Below are positions 1-8,894 of a stretch of DNA of 64,000 nt, piece by piece. This DNA comes from Moheibacter sp035515075 (GTDB taxonomy: Bacteria; Bacteroidota; Bacteroidia; Flavobacteriales; Weeksellaceae): positions 14,886-78,885 of the forward strand of contig DATJBZ010000024.1 in assembly GCA_035515075.1 (NCBI GenBank), written 5' to 3'. Every line of letters starts with the position of its first letter. Within the stretch, counting starts at the first letter, position 1. Both the position numbers and the translations under genes were made by a program. The notes under the pieces are model-generated. The model worked only from the letters and a program-made list of their open reading frames with translations, had not been told where the DNA came from and ran no database searches.

Positions 1-1
1 G

Positions 2-382
2 TTGGCGAAACTATTTGGGCTGACCGAATTGAGTTGGTGGGTGATGGCATTGTTCGCGGTGTTTACAGCGATGGGCATATTGTTGGATTATTTGATTCCT
101 TTGTTGACAGTCAAAAAAATGGGTGGTTCAAAATGGGGCGTTGTGGGGTTGTTTGTTGGACTCATCATCGGTGTAATTTTTTCACCATTTGGTTTTTTCT
201 CCATTATTTTAGGTCCTCTTTTGGGGGCTTTTCTTGGTGAGTTGCTGTATGATCGGTCCAGTCATCGCCGTGCGTGGAAATCGGCTTTCGCTTCATTGTT
301 AGGGTTTGTATTGACTACAGGTTATGGGTTGTTGTTGTGTCTGTCGATGTTGATGAGCTTTGTGTTGAAAGATTTATTTTAA
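2..382 (+). CDS. DUF456 family membrane protein (5' partial)
   Basis: This is the C-terminal 126 residues of a DUF456-type small inner-membrane protein of unknown function. The visible part has three or four hydrophobic segments rich in Gly and Phe. The middle pair (roughly residues 45-80) has the glycine-dense pattern PFG...GPLLGAFLGE that is typical of DUF456 glycine-zipper proteins. The reading frame is open at the window edge and family members are usually about 160 residues long, so the true start lies upstream; the TTG at position 2 is only the first possible codon. It ends 11 bases before the convergent ogt gene. The family assignment rests on pattern and composition only. Confidence 0.6.
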   Translation: MAKLFGLTELSWWVMALFAVFTAMGILLDYLIPLLTVKKMGGSKWGVVGLFVGLIIGVIFSPFGFFSIILGPLLGAFLGELLYDRSSHRRAWKSAFASLLGFVLTTGYGLLLCLSMLMSFVLKDLF

Positions 383-393
383 GTTGAAATAAT

Positions 394-870
394 TTAAAAG
401 AGTGTCAATGATTGTATGCCTTTTTCGAGTTCCAATAAATATTTTTTTCTGTCCAAACCTGCGCTGAATCCAGTCAAACTACCATCCTTTCCGATGACGC
501 GATGGCAAGGGATAAGCAGTGGAATTGGGTTTTTCCCGTTGGCGCTGGCTGCGGCGCGAATGGCTTTGACGTCGCCCAATCTTTGGCTGAGTTCCCAATA
601 GGAAATCGTTTGTCCATAAGGGATTTTCAATAATTCCCTCCATACTTTTTGTTGGAATGCTGTGCCTTTGGGTTGCAAGGGTAAATCAAAAACATAGCAC
701 TGTGCATCAAAGTAGGCATTGAGTTGTTCAATCAAAGGATTGTGCCAGTTGCCATGGGCTGTTGAAGGCTCAGGTTCATCTTTTTGGAAAGAGAGTGAGG
801 TGATGTAATCTTCAGTCCCTTCGATTTTTAGCCAACCGATGTTACTGAAAAAAATCGACTTAAAGTTCAT
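394..870 (-). CDS. ogt: Methylated-DNA--protein-cysteine methyltransferase
   Basis: This DNA-repair protein transfers the alkyl group from O6-alkylguanine to its own cysteine in a suicide reaction. The active-site motif PCHRVIG is intact near residue 125. It is preceded by the family's winged-helix DNA-binding stretch (FQQKVW...IPYGQTISY) and the Asn-rich turn AASANGKNP. At 158 residues it has the short Ogt form without an Ada domain. The start is the ATG at 870; a TTG one codon upstream also keeps the frame. It is divergent from rimP, with only 85 bases between the two starts. The product is clear; the exact name within the Ogt/MGMT group is conventional. Confidence 0.93.
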   Translation of the reverse strand: MNFKSIFFSNIGWLKIEGTEDYITSLSFQKDEPEPSTAHGNWHNPLIEQLNAYFDAQCYVFDLPLQPKGTAFQQKVWRELLKIPYGQTISYWELSQRLGDVKAIRAAASANGKNPIPLLIPCHRVIGKDGSLTGFSAGLDRKKYLLELEKGIQSLTLF

Positions 871-888
871 CAATTCAAATTATTGTTT

Positions 889-896
889 TATCTTTG
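889..896 (+). promoter_or_regulatory. Promoter -7 box TATCTTTG for rimP-nusA-infB
   Basis: This is an exact match to the Bacteroidota -7 consensus TAnnTTTG, 60 bases before the rimP ATG. I see no good TTG/TTTG element at the usual 17-23 base spacing upstream. The predicted start would place the hairpin at 923-946 in the leader. Confidence 0.5.
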
Positions 897-922
897 CCAC
901 GAATTTAAGGGAAAAAACCATT

Positions 923-948
923 AAAAGAGAGCGGAGGCTCTCTTTTTT
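923..948 (+). promoter_or_regulatory. Hairpin plus T-run in the rimP leader (possible attenuator)
   Basis: A perfect GAGAGC / GCTCTC stem with loop GGAG is extended by four A-T pairs and runs into a T-tract at 943-948. It looks like an intrinsic terminator, but it lies between the -7 box at 889 and the rimP ATG at 956, and no + strand gene upstream needs terminating. It may therefore reduce or tune transcription of the rimP-nusA-infB operon. The role is inferred. Confidence 0.5.
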
Positions 949-955
949 GTTCGAT

Positions 956-1423
956 ATGAATCACGAAGTAGTAAAACAATTGATAGACGAGGCAGTGGCT
1001 GAAAATCCAGCATTATTTTTGGTGGATTGGAGCATCTCATTGGACAATGCCATAGAGGTTTTGGTTGATGGAGATGAAGGATTGTCTATCGACGAAATTG
1101 TAAGGATCAGCCGTCACGTAGAGCACAATTTAGACCGAGAAGTGGATGATTTTTCGTTGAAAGTCTCTTCACCTGGTGTGGGGACGCCTTTGCAAATGCC
1201 CAGACAGTATAAGAAGAACTTGAATCGAAAGTTGAAAGTGACTTTGAGTGAAAGTGGTAAGGATATTGAGGGAGATTTGATTTCGGCGGATGAAGAAGGC
1301 ATCGTGTTGAGCTGGAAAGCCAGAGAACCTAAACCAGTAGGCAAAGGAAAGCACACGGTGGATAAGGAAGAAAGGATTGCATACGAAGCAATCAAGAAAG
1401 CCATCGTGAAAGTTACTTTTTAA
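956..1423 (+). CDS. rimP: Ribosome maturation factor RimP
   Basis: This 155-residue protein is needed for late maturation of the 30S ribosomal subunit. The ATG at 956 begins MNHEVVKQLIDEA, the normal family N-terminus; an open frame runs back to 839 but the extra residues do not look like RimP. The central family motif is present (DGDEGLSIDEIVRISR...LDREVDDFSLKVSSPG), followed by the C-terminal SH3-like half (LNRKLKV...DIEGDL). It is the first gene of rimP-nusA-infB, the standard bacterial order, with nusA 28 bases downstream. A terminator-like hairpin sits just before the start, so leader control is possible. Confidence 0.95.
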   Translation: MNHEVVKQLIDEAVAENPALFLVDWSISLDNAIEVLVDGDEGLSIDEIVRISRHVEHNLDREVDDFSLKVSSPGVGTPLQMPRQYKKNLNRKLKVTLSESGKDIEGDLISADEEGIVLSWKAREPKPVGKGKHTVDKEERIAYEAIKKAIVKVTF

Positions 1424-1451
1424 AAGAAAATATAAAATAAACCATATAGCA

Positions 1452-2687
1452 ATGGACAATATAGCACTGATAGAATCATTTGGTGATTTTAAAGACGAAA
1501 AAAATATCGATCGAATTACCTTGATGGCGATTTTAGAAGAGTCACTCCAAGGTGTTTTGAGAAGAAAATATGGATCGGACGATAACTTTGACATTATCGT
1601 CAATCCGGACAAAGGAGATTTGGAAATTTGGCACAACCGAATTGTGGTGGAAGATGGAATGGTGGAAGACGACAGTGCGGAAATTGAATTGAGTGCTGCC
1701 CGTAAAATTGAGCCAGATTTTGAAGTAGGGGAAGAAGTATCGGAGTCTGTCCGAATTGAAGATTTGGGGAGAAGAGCGATTTTGGCTTTGCGTCAAAATT
1801 TGGTTGCCAAAGTGATGGAGCACGACAATGCGAATTTGTACGAGCGCTTCAAAGACATGGAAGGAGAAATCGTTTCTGGTGAAGTGCATCACATCCGTCA
1901 AAACCATGTGATCATCATGGACGATGACCAAAATGAAATGATTTTGCCAAGAGAAAACCAAATTCCTTCTGATTTTTTTCGAAAGGGAGAGTCGGTGCGT
2001 GCGGTGGTAGATGAAGTACGATTGAAAGGCATCAAGCCACAAATCATCTTGTCGCGTACCTCGCCTAAGTTTTTGGAGAAATTGTTTGAACAAGAAATTC
2101 CAGAAATTTTTGATGGCATCATTACCATCAAAGGCGTGGTAAGAATTCCAGGTGAAAAAGCAAAAGTAGCGGTAGAATCCTACGATGATCGAATTGATCC
2201 AGTCGGCGCTTGTGTCGGAATGAAAGGCGCAAGAATTCATACCATTGTCCGTGAATTAAAAAACGAAAACATTGATGTAATCAATTATACCAACAATTTG
2301 CATTTGTATATTTCCAGAGCTTTGAGTCCTGCCAAAATTACCCGCATGGACATCGACGAAGAAGATGGGAAAATTGCTGTGTACGTTAAACCAGACGAAG
2401 TGTCGAAAGCCATTGGAAAAGGTGGACACAATGTGCGTTTGGCAGGAAGATTGTTGGGGATGGAAATCGATGTCTTTAGAGACATCCCTCAAGATGAAGA
2501 CGTTGAGTTGTCTGAGTTCAGTGATGAAATCGATGAGTGGGTAATCGAAGCTTTCCAAAAAATCGGATTGGATACTGCACGCAGCGTGTTGGAGCAGGAC
2601 ATCAATGATTTGATTTCAAGAACCGATTTAGAAGAAGAAACCATCCATGATGTTCTGAGAATTTTGAAAGAAGAATTGGAGGATTAA
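1452..2687 (+). CDS. nusA: Transcription termination/antitermination factor NusA
   Basis: NusA is an RNA-polymerase-associated factor that modulates pausing, termination and antitermination. The 411-residue protein has the NusA order: an N-terminal polymerase-binding domain (residues 1-125), an S1 domain (about 130-200, GEIVSGEVHHI...) and KH1/KH2. KH1 carries RIDPVGACVGMKGARI and KH2 carries EVSKAIGKGGHNVRLAGRL. A short C-terminal helical tail ends in acidic residues. The length matches the Bacteroidota form, which lacks the two full AR repeats of E. coli NusA. It is the second gene of the rimP-nusA-infB operon, 73 bases before the infB ATG. Confidence 0.97.
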   Translation: MDNIALIESFGDFKDEKNIDRITLMAILEESLQGVLRRKYGSDDNFDIIVNPDKGDLEIWHNRIVVEDGMVEDDSAEIELSAARKIEPDFEVGEEVSESVRIEDLGRRAILALRQNLVAKVMEHDNANLYERFKDMEGEIVSGEVHHIRQNHVIIMDDDQNEMILPRENQIPSDFFRKGESVRAVVDEVRLKGIKPQIILSRTSPKFLEKLFEQEIPEIFDGIITIKGVVRIPGEKAKVAVESYDDRIDPVGACVGMKGARIHTIVRELKNENIDVINYTNNLHLYISRALSPAKITRMDIDEEDGKIAVYVKPDEVSKAIGKGGHNVRLAGRLLGMEIDVFRDIPQDEDVELSEFSDEIDEWVIEAFQKIGLDTARSVLEQDINDLISRTDLEEETIHDVLRILKEELED

Positions 2688-2760
2688 GCCAATAAAATAA
2701 ATATAGAGTGTACTAAATTTAGAATTTGTACATTTGCAAACTGAAAATCCCAATCAATAT

Positions 2761-5643
2761 ATGTCGGAAACGATAAGATTAAATAAAGTATTAAAGGAAT
2801 TGAACATCTCGATTGATCGAGCCGTCGACTTTTTGGCCGACAGTGGGGTTCAAATTGAGCGTACGCCTAATACAAAAATCGATCAGGCAACCTATGCTGT
2901 TTTAGTAAAGGAGTTCCAATCGGATGCTGCGCAGAAAGCAGCGTCAGAAGAGGTAGTAATCAATAAAATTCCTGACAGAAAACCGGAGCCTCCTAAAAAA
3001 GAAGAACCTGTGGTTCAACTTCCGGAACCTACTCCTGAACCAGCGCCTGTTCAGAAAATTCAAACCACAAGAGTTGAATTGGAAGGACCGAAGCAAGTAG
3101 GGAAAATTGATTTGGATCAATTCAACCCATCCAAGGCTAAAGTAGACGAACCCAAAGAAGTGGTAGCACGAAAAGATGAACCCGTTAAAAAGGAAGAAGT
3201 CAAGCCTGCGGAAACGCCTAAGGAAGAAACCAAGGTAGAAAAGCCGGAGGTTGTACAACCGAAAGTAGATTTGCCTAAGGAGGAAAAGCCAAAGGAAAAG
3301 GTTGAAGCCCCTGTAGAAGTGAAGAAGGAAGAAGCGCAAAAAGTAGAAGCGAAAAAGGTTGTAGAAGTGAAAAAAGAAACCGCTCAACCCAAAGTGGCTG
3401 AAGAAAAACCGAAAGAGGTTGTTGAGTCCACCGAGCCTGAAAAAATCAAAACGGTTTATACCAAATTGGAAGGGCCGAACTTTACAGGGAAAAAACTAGA
3501 CTTGTCAGAATTTGAGAAAGACAAAAAACTCGCTGAAAGTCGCAAAGAAAAACAAAAGAAAGAAAGGGAGAACAAAAAGAAACGCAAGCGAATTCGCAAA
3601 GATGTGAAGGTGGATGACAAAACAGCAACACCTAACACCAATCAAGCGGGTGCTCCTAGAAGAAATACGCCAAGAACAGGTACGGGTCCAGGAAGAAGAG
3701 GACAACAGCCAGTTCGAAAGCCACAAGCTGAGTTAACGGAAGAAGAGGTTTCAAAACAAATCAAAGAAACGCTTGAGAAGTTGACCAACAAAAGCGTTCG
3801 CTCCAGATCAGCCAGTAGACACAGACGGGACAAGCGAAAAGAAAGAAGAGAAGTCGAGGCCATGGAAATGGAAGCGATGGAAAGAGACAGATCTCTTCAT
3901 GTAACAGAATTTGTAACGGTCAATGAATTGGCGAGTTTGATGGATGTTGCAGTAACGGATGTGATTTCAGCTTGTATGTCTTTGGGCATCATGGTAACCA
4001 TGAACCAACGTTTGGAGGCAGATACCATTCAATTGGTAGCCGATGATTTTGGATTCGAAGTGGAATTCAGCAATGTTGAGGAAGAGTTAGACATTGAGGA
4101 AGTTTTTGATGACAAACCAGAAGATTTAATTGGTCGTGCGCCAATCGTCACCGTGATGGGACACGTTGACCACGGAAAAACTTCATTGTTGGATTACATT
4201 AGAAAGGCCAATGTGATTGCGGGTGAATCAGGAGGAATTACCCAACACATCGGTGCTTACAACGTGAAATTAGAAAACGGACAAAGAATTACTTTCTTGG
4301 ATACTCCGGGGCACGAAGCGTTTACAGCGATGCGTGCGAGAGGGGCACAGGTGACTGACGTTGCGATCATTGTGATTGCTGCGGATGACCAAGTGATGCC
4401 TCAAACCCGTGAAGCCATTAGCCATGCGCAAGCAGCTGAAGTACCGATCATCTTTGCCATCAATAAAATAGACAAACCAACGGCCAATGTCGACAAAGTA
4501 AAAGAACAATTGTCAGCGATGAACTTGTTGGTAGAAGATTGGGGAGGAAGCATTCAGTCCCAAGAAGTTTCTGCAAAACAAGGTTTGAACATCAATGAGT
4601 TGTTGGAAAAAGTATTGTTAGAGGCTGAAATTTTAGAATTGAAAGCCAATCCAAAACGTAGTGCAACAGGAACAGTTGTAGAAGCAGCTTTGGACAAAGG
4701 AAGAGGATATGTCGCAACCATTTTGGTGCAAAACGGAAGTTTGCGTGTTGGAGATTATTTGGTTGCAGGAAGCAACCACGGTAAAGTTCGTGCGTTGTTA
4801 GACGAGCGAGGAAGACCTGTGGAAGTAGCCGGACCATCAACACCAGTCACTATCTTAGGATTGAATGGTGCGCCAGCCGCTGGAGATAAATTCCGTGTGT
4901 TCGAAGATGAGCAAGAAGCCAAACAATTGGCTACCAAGCGTGAGCAGTTACAAAGAGAGCAAACCATTCGTACCCAGAAACACATCACTTTGGATGAAAT
5001 TGGGCGAAGAATTGCTTTGGGAGATTTCAAGGAATTGAACATCATTTTGAAAGGAGACGTGGACGGTTCAGTAGAAGCCTTAACAGATTCATTGCAAAGA
5101 CTGACTACCGAAGAAATTCATATCAACATTCTCCACAAAGGCGTGGGGCAAATTACAGAGTCAGATGTTCTTTTGGCCAGCGCGTCAGATGCAATTATCA
5201 TTGGATTCAACGTAAGACCAGGTGCTTCAGCCAAGGAAATTGCAGAGAAAGAAGAAATCGAAATTCGGAACTATTCCATCATTTATGATGCGATCAACGA
5301 TGTGAAAGAAGCGATGGAAGGCATGTTGTCTCCTGAGTTGAAGGAACAAGTGACGGGTGAGATCGAAGTAAGAGAAACTTTCAAAGTCTCCAAAATCGGT
5401 ACCATCGCAGGATGTATGGTGTTGGATGGAAAAGTCAACCGAAACGCAAGTGTTCGAATCATTCGAGATGGCGTAGTGATCCATGATGGTGAACTAGCCA
5501 GTTTGAAACGATTCAAAGACGATGTTCGTGAAGTGAACAAAGGATATGAATGTGGATTGAACATCAAAAACTTCAATGACATTGAAGTAGGCGACATCAT
5601 CGAAGCGTATGAAACAGTTGAAGTGAGAAAAAAACTAAAATAA
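2761..5643 (+). CDS. infB: Translation initiation factor IF-2
   Basis: IF-2 is the GTPase that delivers initiator fMet-tRNA to the 30S subunit. The 960-residue protein starts at the ATG at 2761 (MSETIRLNKVLKELNIS, the usual IF2_N domain). A TTG nine codons upstream is in frame but less likely. Residues about 60-370 form a long low-complexity linker dense in Lys, Glu and Pro, followed by an Arg/Lys-rich stretch. The G domain begins with GHVDHGKT near residue 467, then DTPGHEA near 515 and NKID near 567. The C-terminal domains follow to the end. A strong terminator lies 26 bases after the stop and closes the operon. Confidence 0.97.
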   Translation: MSETIRLNKVLKELNISIDRAVDFLADSGVQIERTPNTKIDQATYAVLVKEFQSDAAQKAASEEVVINKIPDRKPEPPKKEEPVVQLPEPTPEPAPVQKIQTTRVELEGPKQVGKIDLDQFNPSKAKVDEPKEVVARKDEPVKKEEVKPAETPKEETKVEKPEVVQPKVDLPKEEKPKEKVEAPVEVKKEEAQKVEAKKVVEVKKETAQPKVAEEKPKEVVESTEPEKIKTVYTKLEGPNFTGKKLDLSEFEKDKKLAESRKEKQKKERENKKKRKRIRKDVKVDDKTATPNTNQAGAPRRNTPRTGTGPGRRGQQPVRKPQAELTEEEVSKQIKETLEKLTNKSVRSRSASRHRRDKRKERREVEAMEMEAMERDRSLHVTEFVTVNELASLMDVAVTDVISACMSLGIMVTMNQRLEADTIQLVADDFGFEVEFSNVEEELDIEEVFDDKPEDLIGRAPIVTVMGHVDHGKTSLLDYIRKANVIAGESGGITQHIGAYNVKLENGQRITFLDTPGHEAFTAMRARGAQVTDVAIIVIAADDQVMPQTREAISHAQAAEVPIIFAINKIDKPTANVDKVKEQLSAMNLLVEDWGGSIQSQEVSAKQGLNINELLEKVLLEAEILELKANPKRSATGTVVEAALDKGRGYVATILVQNGSLRVGDYLVAGSNHGKVRALLDERGRPVEVAGPSTPVTILGLNGAPAAGDKFRVFEDEQEAKQLATKREQLQREQTIRTQKHITLDEIGRRIALGDFKELNIILKGDVDGSVEALTDSLQRLTTEEIHINILHKGVGQITESDVLLASASDAIIIGFNVRPGASAKEIAEKEEIEIRNYSIIYDAINDVKEAMEGMLSPELKEQVTGEIEVRETFKVSKIGTIAGCMVLDGKVNRNASVRIIRDGVVIHDGELASLKRFKDDVREVNKGYECGLNIKNFNDIEVGDIIEAYETVEVRKKLK

Positions 5644-5664
5644 AGAACATTTTGATCAAATGTT

Positions 5665-5696
5665 AAAAGCCACCCAATTCATTGGGTGGCTTTTTT
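5665..5696 (+). terminator. Intrinsic terminator of rimP-nusA-infB
   Basis: A nine-base-pair perfect stem, GCCACCCAA / TTGGGTGGC, with loop TTCA is flanked by A and T runs and followed by TTTTTT. It lies 26 bases after infB. Confidence 0.9.
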
Positions 5697-5758
5697 GTTA
5701 AAAACTCTTAAGATAATTGTTTTTAAAGCAGTTTAAAGTGGACTGAAGTCAAAATAAA

Positions 5759-5790
5759 TTTGGATTTCTTAATAAAATGTTACAATTTTG
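5759..5790 (+). promoter_or_regulatory. Candidate promoter of the SusC/SusD pair
   Basis: TTTG at 5759-5762 is followed after 20 bases by CAATTTTG (5783-5790), a near match to TAnnTTTG. The ATG of the SusC gene is 28 bases downstream. Confidence 0.5.
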
Positions 5791-5817
5791 CCCCGATAAT
5801 GTTATAAAAAATTAAGT

Positions 5818-8800
5818 ATGAGGACAAAATTTGCATTTTTAAGTGCACTTTTCCTGCTCTTTGTTGGGCAGGTAGTTTTTGCTCAGGTTACAGGTATTGT
5901 TCAGGACGAATTTGGTCCAGTGAGCGATGCTGAAGTAACGGTGAGAGGAGGAAGTGCTTCTGCTATTACAGGTGACAATGGTTCATTTACCATTGACGCT
6001 AAAGTAGGAGATGTATTGACCATTGCTGATGCGATGGGAAGTGTTCAAGATTTCAAAGTCACCAAAAACAGTATGGGTGTCTTGAGATTTGGAGCCGTTG
6101 AAGTATTGTCAGACATTGTGTTGACAGGTGGAACCAAGTTGGATCCTTCACAAAGGATTGGAGCTTATGATGTTGTGAGAAGAGAAGACTTTGAATTGAC
6201 GCCTGTGGCTTCAATTGACGAAGTTTTGAACGGTCGAGTAGCTGGTTTAAGCTTTAGTACAGCAAGTGGTGATCCAGGAGCTGTGAATATTATTGCTATA
6301 CGTGGGGTAGGTTCTTTGATTGGAACTCCGAATCCTTTGTATGTAATTGACGGAGTAGTAGTAGGTAAAGGTCAGGACAATGCTGGTTTGATGGACTCTT
6401 GGAATCCATTGGCATCAATTGACCCGAACGCTATTGAGTCTGTTACCGTATTGAAAGATGCTTCAACTACAGCACTTTATGGAGCTCGTGGAGCGAATGG
6501 AGTAATTGTAGTGACTACGAAAAAAGGAAAATACAAGCAAAAAACGAGAATTAACCTTTCAACTGATATGGCCATTCAAAGCATTGCTTATGATAAGCAA
6601 CAGTGGATGAACTCACAAGAATTGGCACAATGGGGAGGTATGGCGATGTACAACAGTCATAATGGACAAAATGGTTGGCAAATCAATCCTAACTATTCTT
6701 CATTGGATGAGGCAGTTGAACACTACGCTAATTCAAGAGGATGGGATGGTGTGACCAATGAAGATTGGTTAAATGCCATTCAAAGATCTCAAGCTTCAGT
6801 GAAAACTTATAACTTCGCAATCAGTGGAGGTGGTGAAAGTACTTCTTTCCGTTTAGGAGGATCATTCTATGAAAACAAACCCTTGTTGTTAGATAGTTAT
6901 TTTAATAGATACAGTATCAATACAGCAGTGGACCACAAGGTGGATGATAAATTGACTTTGGGCGTAAACTTAAACTTCTCAGACGTTGAGAGAAATGGTG
7001 TAACTAGTGGAGGGGCTTATGCAAACCCTTGGTTGAGTACTTGGATGATTCAACCTTTCTTTACTGTTTATCAACCAGACGGTTCTTTGAGCCAAGGAAC
7101 TCAATTAGGTTTGAACGACGAACGTAACTTTAACCCAATTGGAATTGTACAAAATAACATCTACAGAGGATCTATTCAAACTTGGTTAGGATCAGTAAAC
7201 GCTGAATACCAAGCATGGAAAAATGTTTATATTAACTCTTTATTTGGTGGGCAATACCAAGTGTTGTCTGAAATGGATTGGTGGGATCCAACCATTGGTG
7301 ACGGTGTTACAAGCAATGGAGTTTTGCAAAAAACAAAAACAGACGTATTTGATTGGAACTGGGCGAACTCAGTAAGCTATAGAAATGTTTTCAATGAAAA
7401 ACATGATTTAGAAGTAATGGCAGGTATGGATTATTCTGAGCATACATACAATGGATTGTATGCAAGTGGAATCGACTTTAGAAAAGCAAAGCCTTATTTT
7501 GATTTCGCAAATACTTCTGAAAAGTTTGGATTGGGTGAAGGTTACTACCAATGGAAGCAAATTTCTTACTATGGTAAGTTGAATTATACTTTCGATAGAA
7601 AGTATACGATTTCAGGTAACTTGAGAAAAGATTCAAACTCAACTTTAGGTTTTGAAGAGAAATCAGGAGTTTTCTGGTCAGCAGGAGGTAGCTGGACGAT
7701 TTCAAACGAAAGCTTTATGCCTGAGTTTTTCAGCGAGTTGATCTTGAGAGCAAACTATGGGGAAATTGGTAACATTCCTTATGCTGATTCTTGGGGACCT
7801 CAGTACAATGCGATGTCATTGTTAGGAAGTGGAGCAAATGCTTACGGACCAACGCTTGGATTGACTAGAATAGGTAACCGTATTTTAAAATGGGAAACTG
7901 TACAACAGTTGAACGTAGGATTGGATTTCGGGTTGATGGACAATGTGATCCGTGGATCAGTAGATGTTTACGACAGAAAAACAATTGATGCAATTTATCC
8001 TAATTCTATTGTTAACTCTAATGGATCTGGAAATTCTTACCAAAACTTTGGAAACATCTCTAACAAGGGAGTTGAAGTTACCTTAGGATTGTCTCCTGTT
8101 CGTAAAGATTTCAGATGGGACATCGACGCAAACTTCTCTTACAACAAAGGAAAAATCACCAAACTTTTGGGTGAAGGTGTAATTGAGGGTTCTGGACAAT
8201 TTTGGGGTTTAAGTGAAGGACAATTATTTGGTGAGGTGTATACTTATGGTTGGGCTGGTGTAAATCCTGAAACAGGAGCTGGACAATGGTGGAAAGACGA
8301 AACACAAACAGAAGTAGTTGAAGATAGAGCAGAAGCAACCAGATATTTCCAAGGAAAGAGTGCTTTTCCTACAATGATGGGAGGTATTAAAAATACTTTT
8401 AGCTATAAAGGATTGAGCTTGTCAGCTTACTTTACAGGACAATTTGATTATGTAGTTCAAGACAGATGGTGGAACTATAAACACAGTGATGGAACGCACT
8501 TGGAAACCAATCAAACAAGAGATATGTTGTATGATTCTTGGTCACCAAACAATCCAAACGCTTTGCATCCAATTCAAGCAGCTGGAAACGGTTCAGGAAC
8601 TGAAGGTTTGTCAACAAGATGGTTGTACAAAGGAGACCACATTCGTTTGAAAGAAGTGAAATTGGCATATAGCTTTGGCGATATGTTCAAAAAACAATTG
8701 GGCATGGATGGTTTTACCGTTTATGTTAGAGGGAACAACATTTGGACTTGGGTGAAAGACAAAAACTTGAACTTTGATCCAGAGTCTGCAATGGGTGGAG

Positions 8801-8883
8801 CCGGTTGGGCTGGTAAAGGTGTATATGATAACACATCATTTATCATGAAGAGCTGGTCATTTGGTGTTTCTATTGACTTTTAA
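5818..8883 (+). CDS. SusC/RagA-family TonB-linked outer-membrane transporter
   Basis: This TonB-dependent outer-membrane transporter imports an unknown ligand with its SusD partner, powered by TonB-ExbBD. The 1021-residue protein has a signal peptide ending near VFAQ (residue 23). A carboxypeptidase-D-like plug extension (VTGIVQDEFGPVSDAEVTVRGG) and the plug domain follow, with the SusC signature motifs LYVIDGVVV and SVTVLKDASTTALYGARGANGVI. The remainder is a beta-barrel rich in aromatic residues ending in SFGVSIDF. The region before the plug reads DIVLTGGTKLD, a variant of the Ton-box segment. No glycosidase, peptidase or regulator lies beside the pair, so the substrate cannot be named. Confidence 0.95.
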   Translation: MRTKFAFLSALFLLFVGQVVFAQVTGIVQDEFGPVSDAEVTVRGGSASAITGDNGSFTIDAKVGDVLTIADAMGSVQDFKVTKNSMGVLRFGAVEVLSDIVLTGGTKLDPSQRIGAYDVVRREDFELTPVASIDEVLNGRVAGLSFSTASGDPGAVNIIAIRGVGSLIGTPNPLYVIDGVVVGKGQDNAGLMDSWNPLASIDPNAIESVTVLKDASTTALYGARGANGVIVVTTKKGKYKQKTRINLSTDMAIQSIAYDKQQWMNSQELAQWGGMAMYNSHNGQNGWQINPNYSSLDEAVEHYANSRGWDGVTNEDWLNAIQRSQASVKTYNFAISGGGESTSFRLGGSFYENKPLLLDSYFNRYSINTAVDHKVDDKLTLGVNLNFSDVERNGVTSGGAYANPWLSTWMIQPFFTVYQPDGSLSQGTQLGLNDERNFNPIGIVQNNIYRGSIQTWLGSVNAEYQAWKNVYINSLFGGQYQVLSEMDWWDPTIGDGVTSNGVLQKTKTDVFDWNWANSVSYRNVFNEKHDLEVMAGMDYSEHTYNGLYASGIDFRKAKPYFDFANTSEKFGLGEGYYQWKQISYYGKLNYTFDRKYTISGNLRKDSNSTLGFEEKSGVFWSAGGSWTISNESFMPEFFSELILRANYGEIGNIPYADSWGPQYNAMSLLGSGANAYGPTLGLTRIGNRILKWETVQQLNVGLDFGLMDNVIRGSVDVYDRKTIDAIYPNSIVNSNGSGNSYQNFGNISNKGVEVTLGLSPVRKDFRWDIDANFSYNKGKITKLLGEGVIEGSGQFWGLSEGQLFGEVYTYGWAGVNPETGAGQWWKDETQTEVVEDRAEATRYFQGKSAFPTMMGGIKNTFSYKGLSLSAYFTGQFDYVVQDRWWNYKHSDGTHLETNQTRDMLYDSWSPNNPNALHPIQAAGNGSGTEGLSTRWLYKGDHIRLKEVKLAYSFGDMFKKQLGMDGFTVYVRGNNIWTWVKDKNLNFDPESAMGGAGWAGKGVYDNTSFIMKSWSFGVSIDF

Positions 8884-8894
8884 TAAATTAGATT

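Noticed and set aside
2944..3387. Long minus-strand open frame inside infB
   Set aside because: It is the mirror of the Lys/Glu-rich IF-2 linker and has biased, non-protein-like composition (Phe/Leu/Arg).
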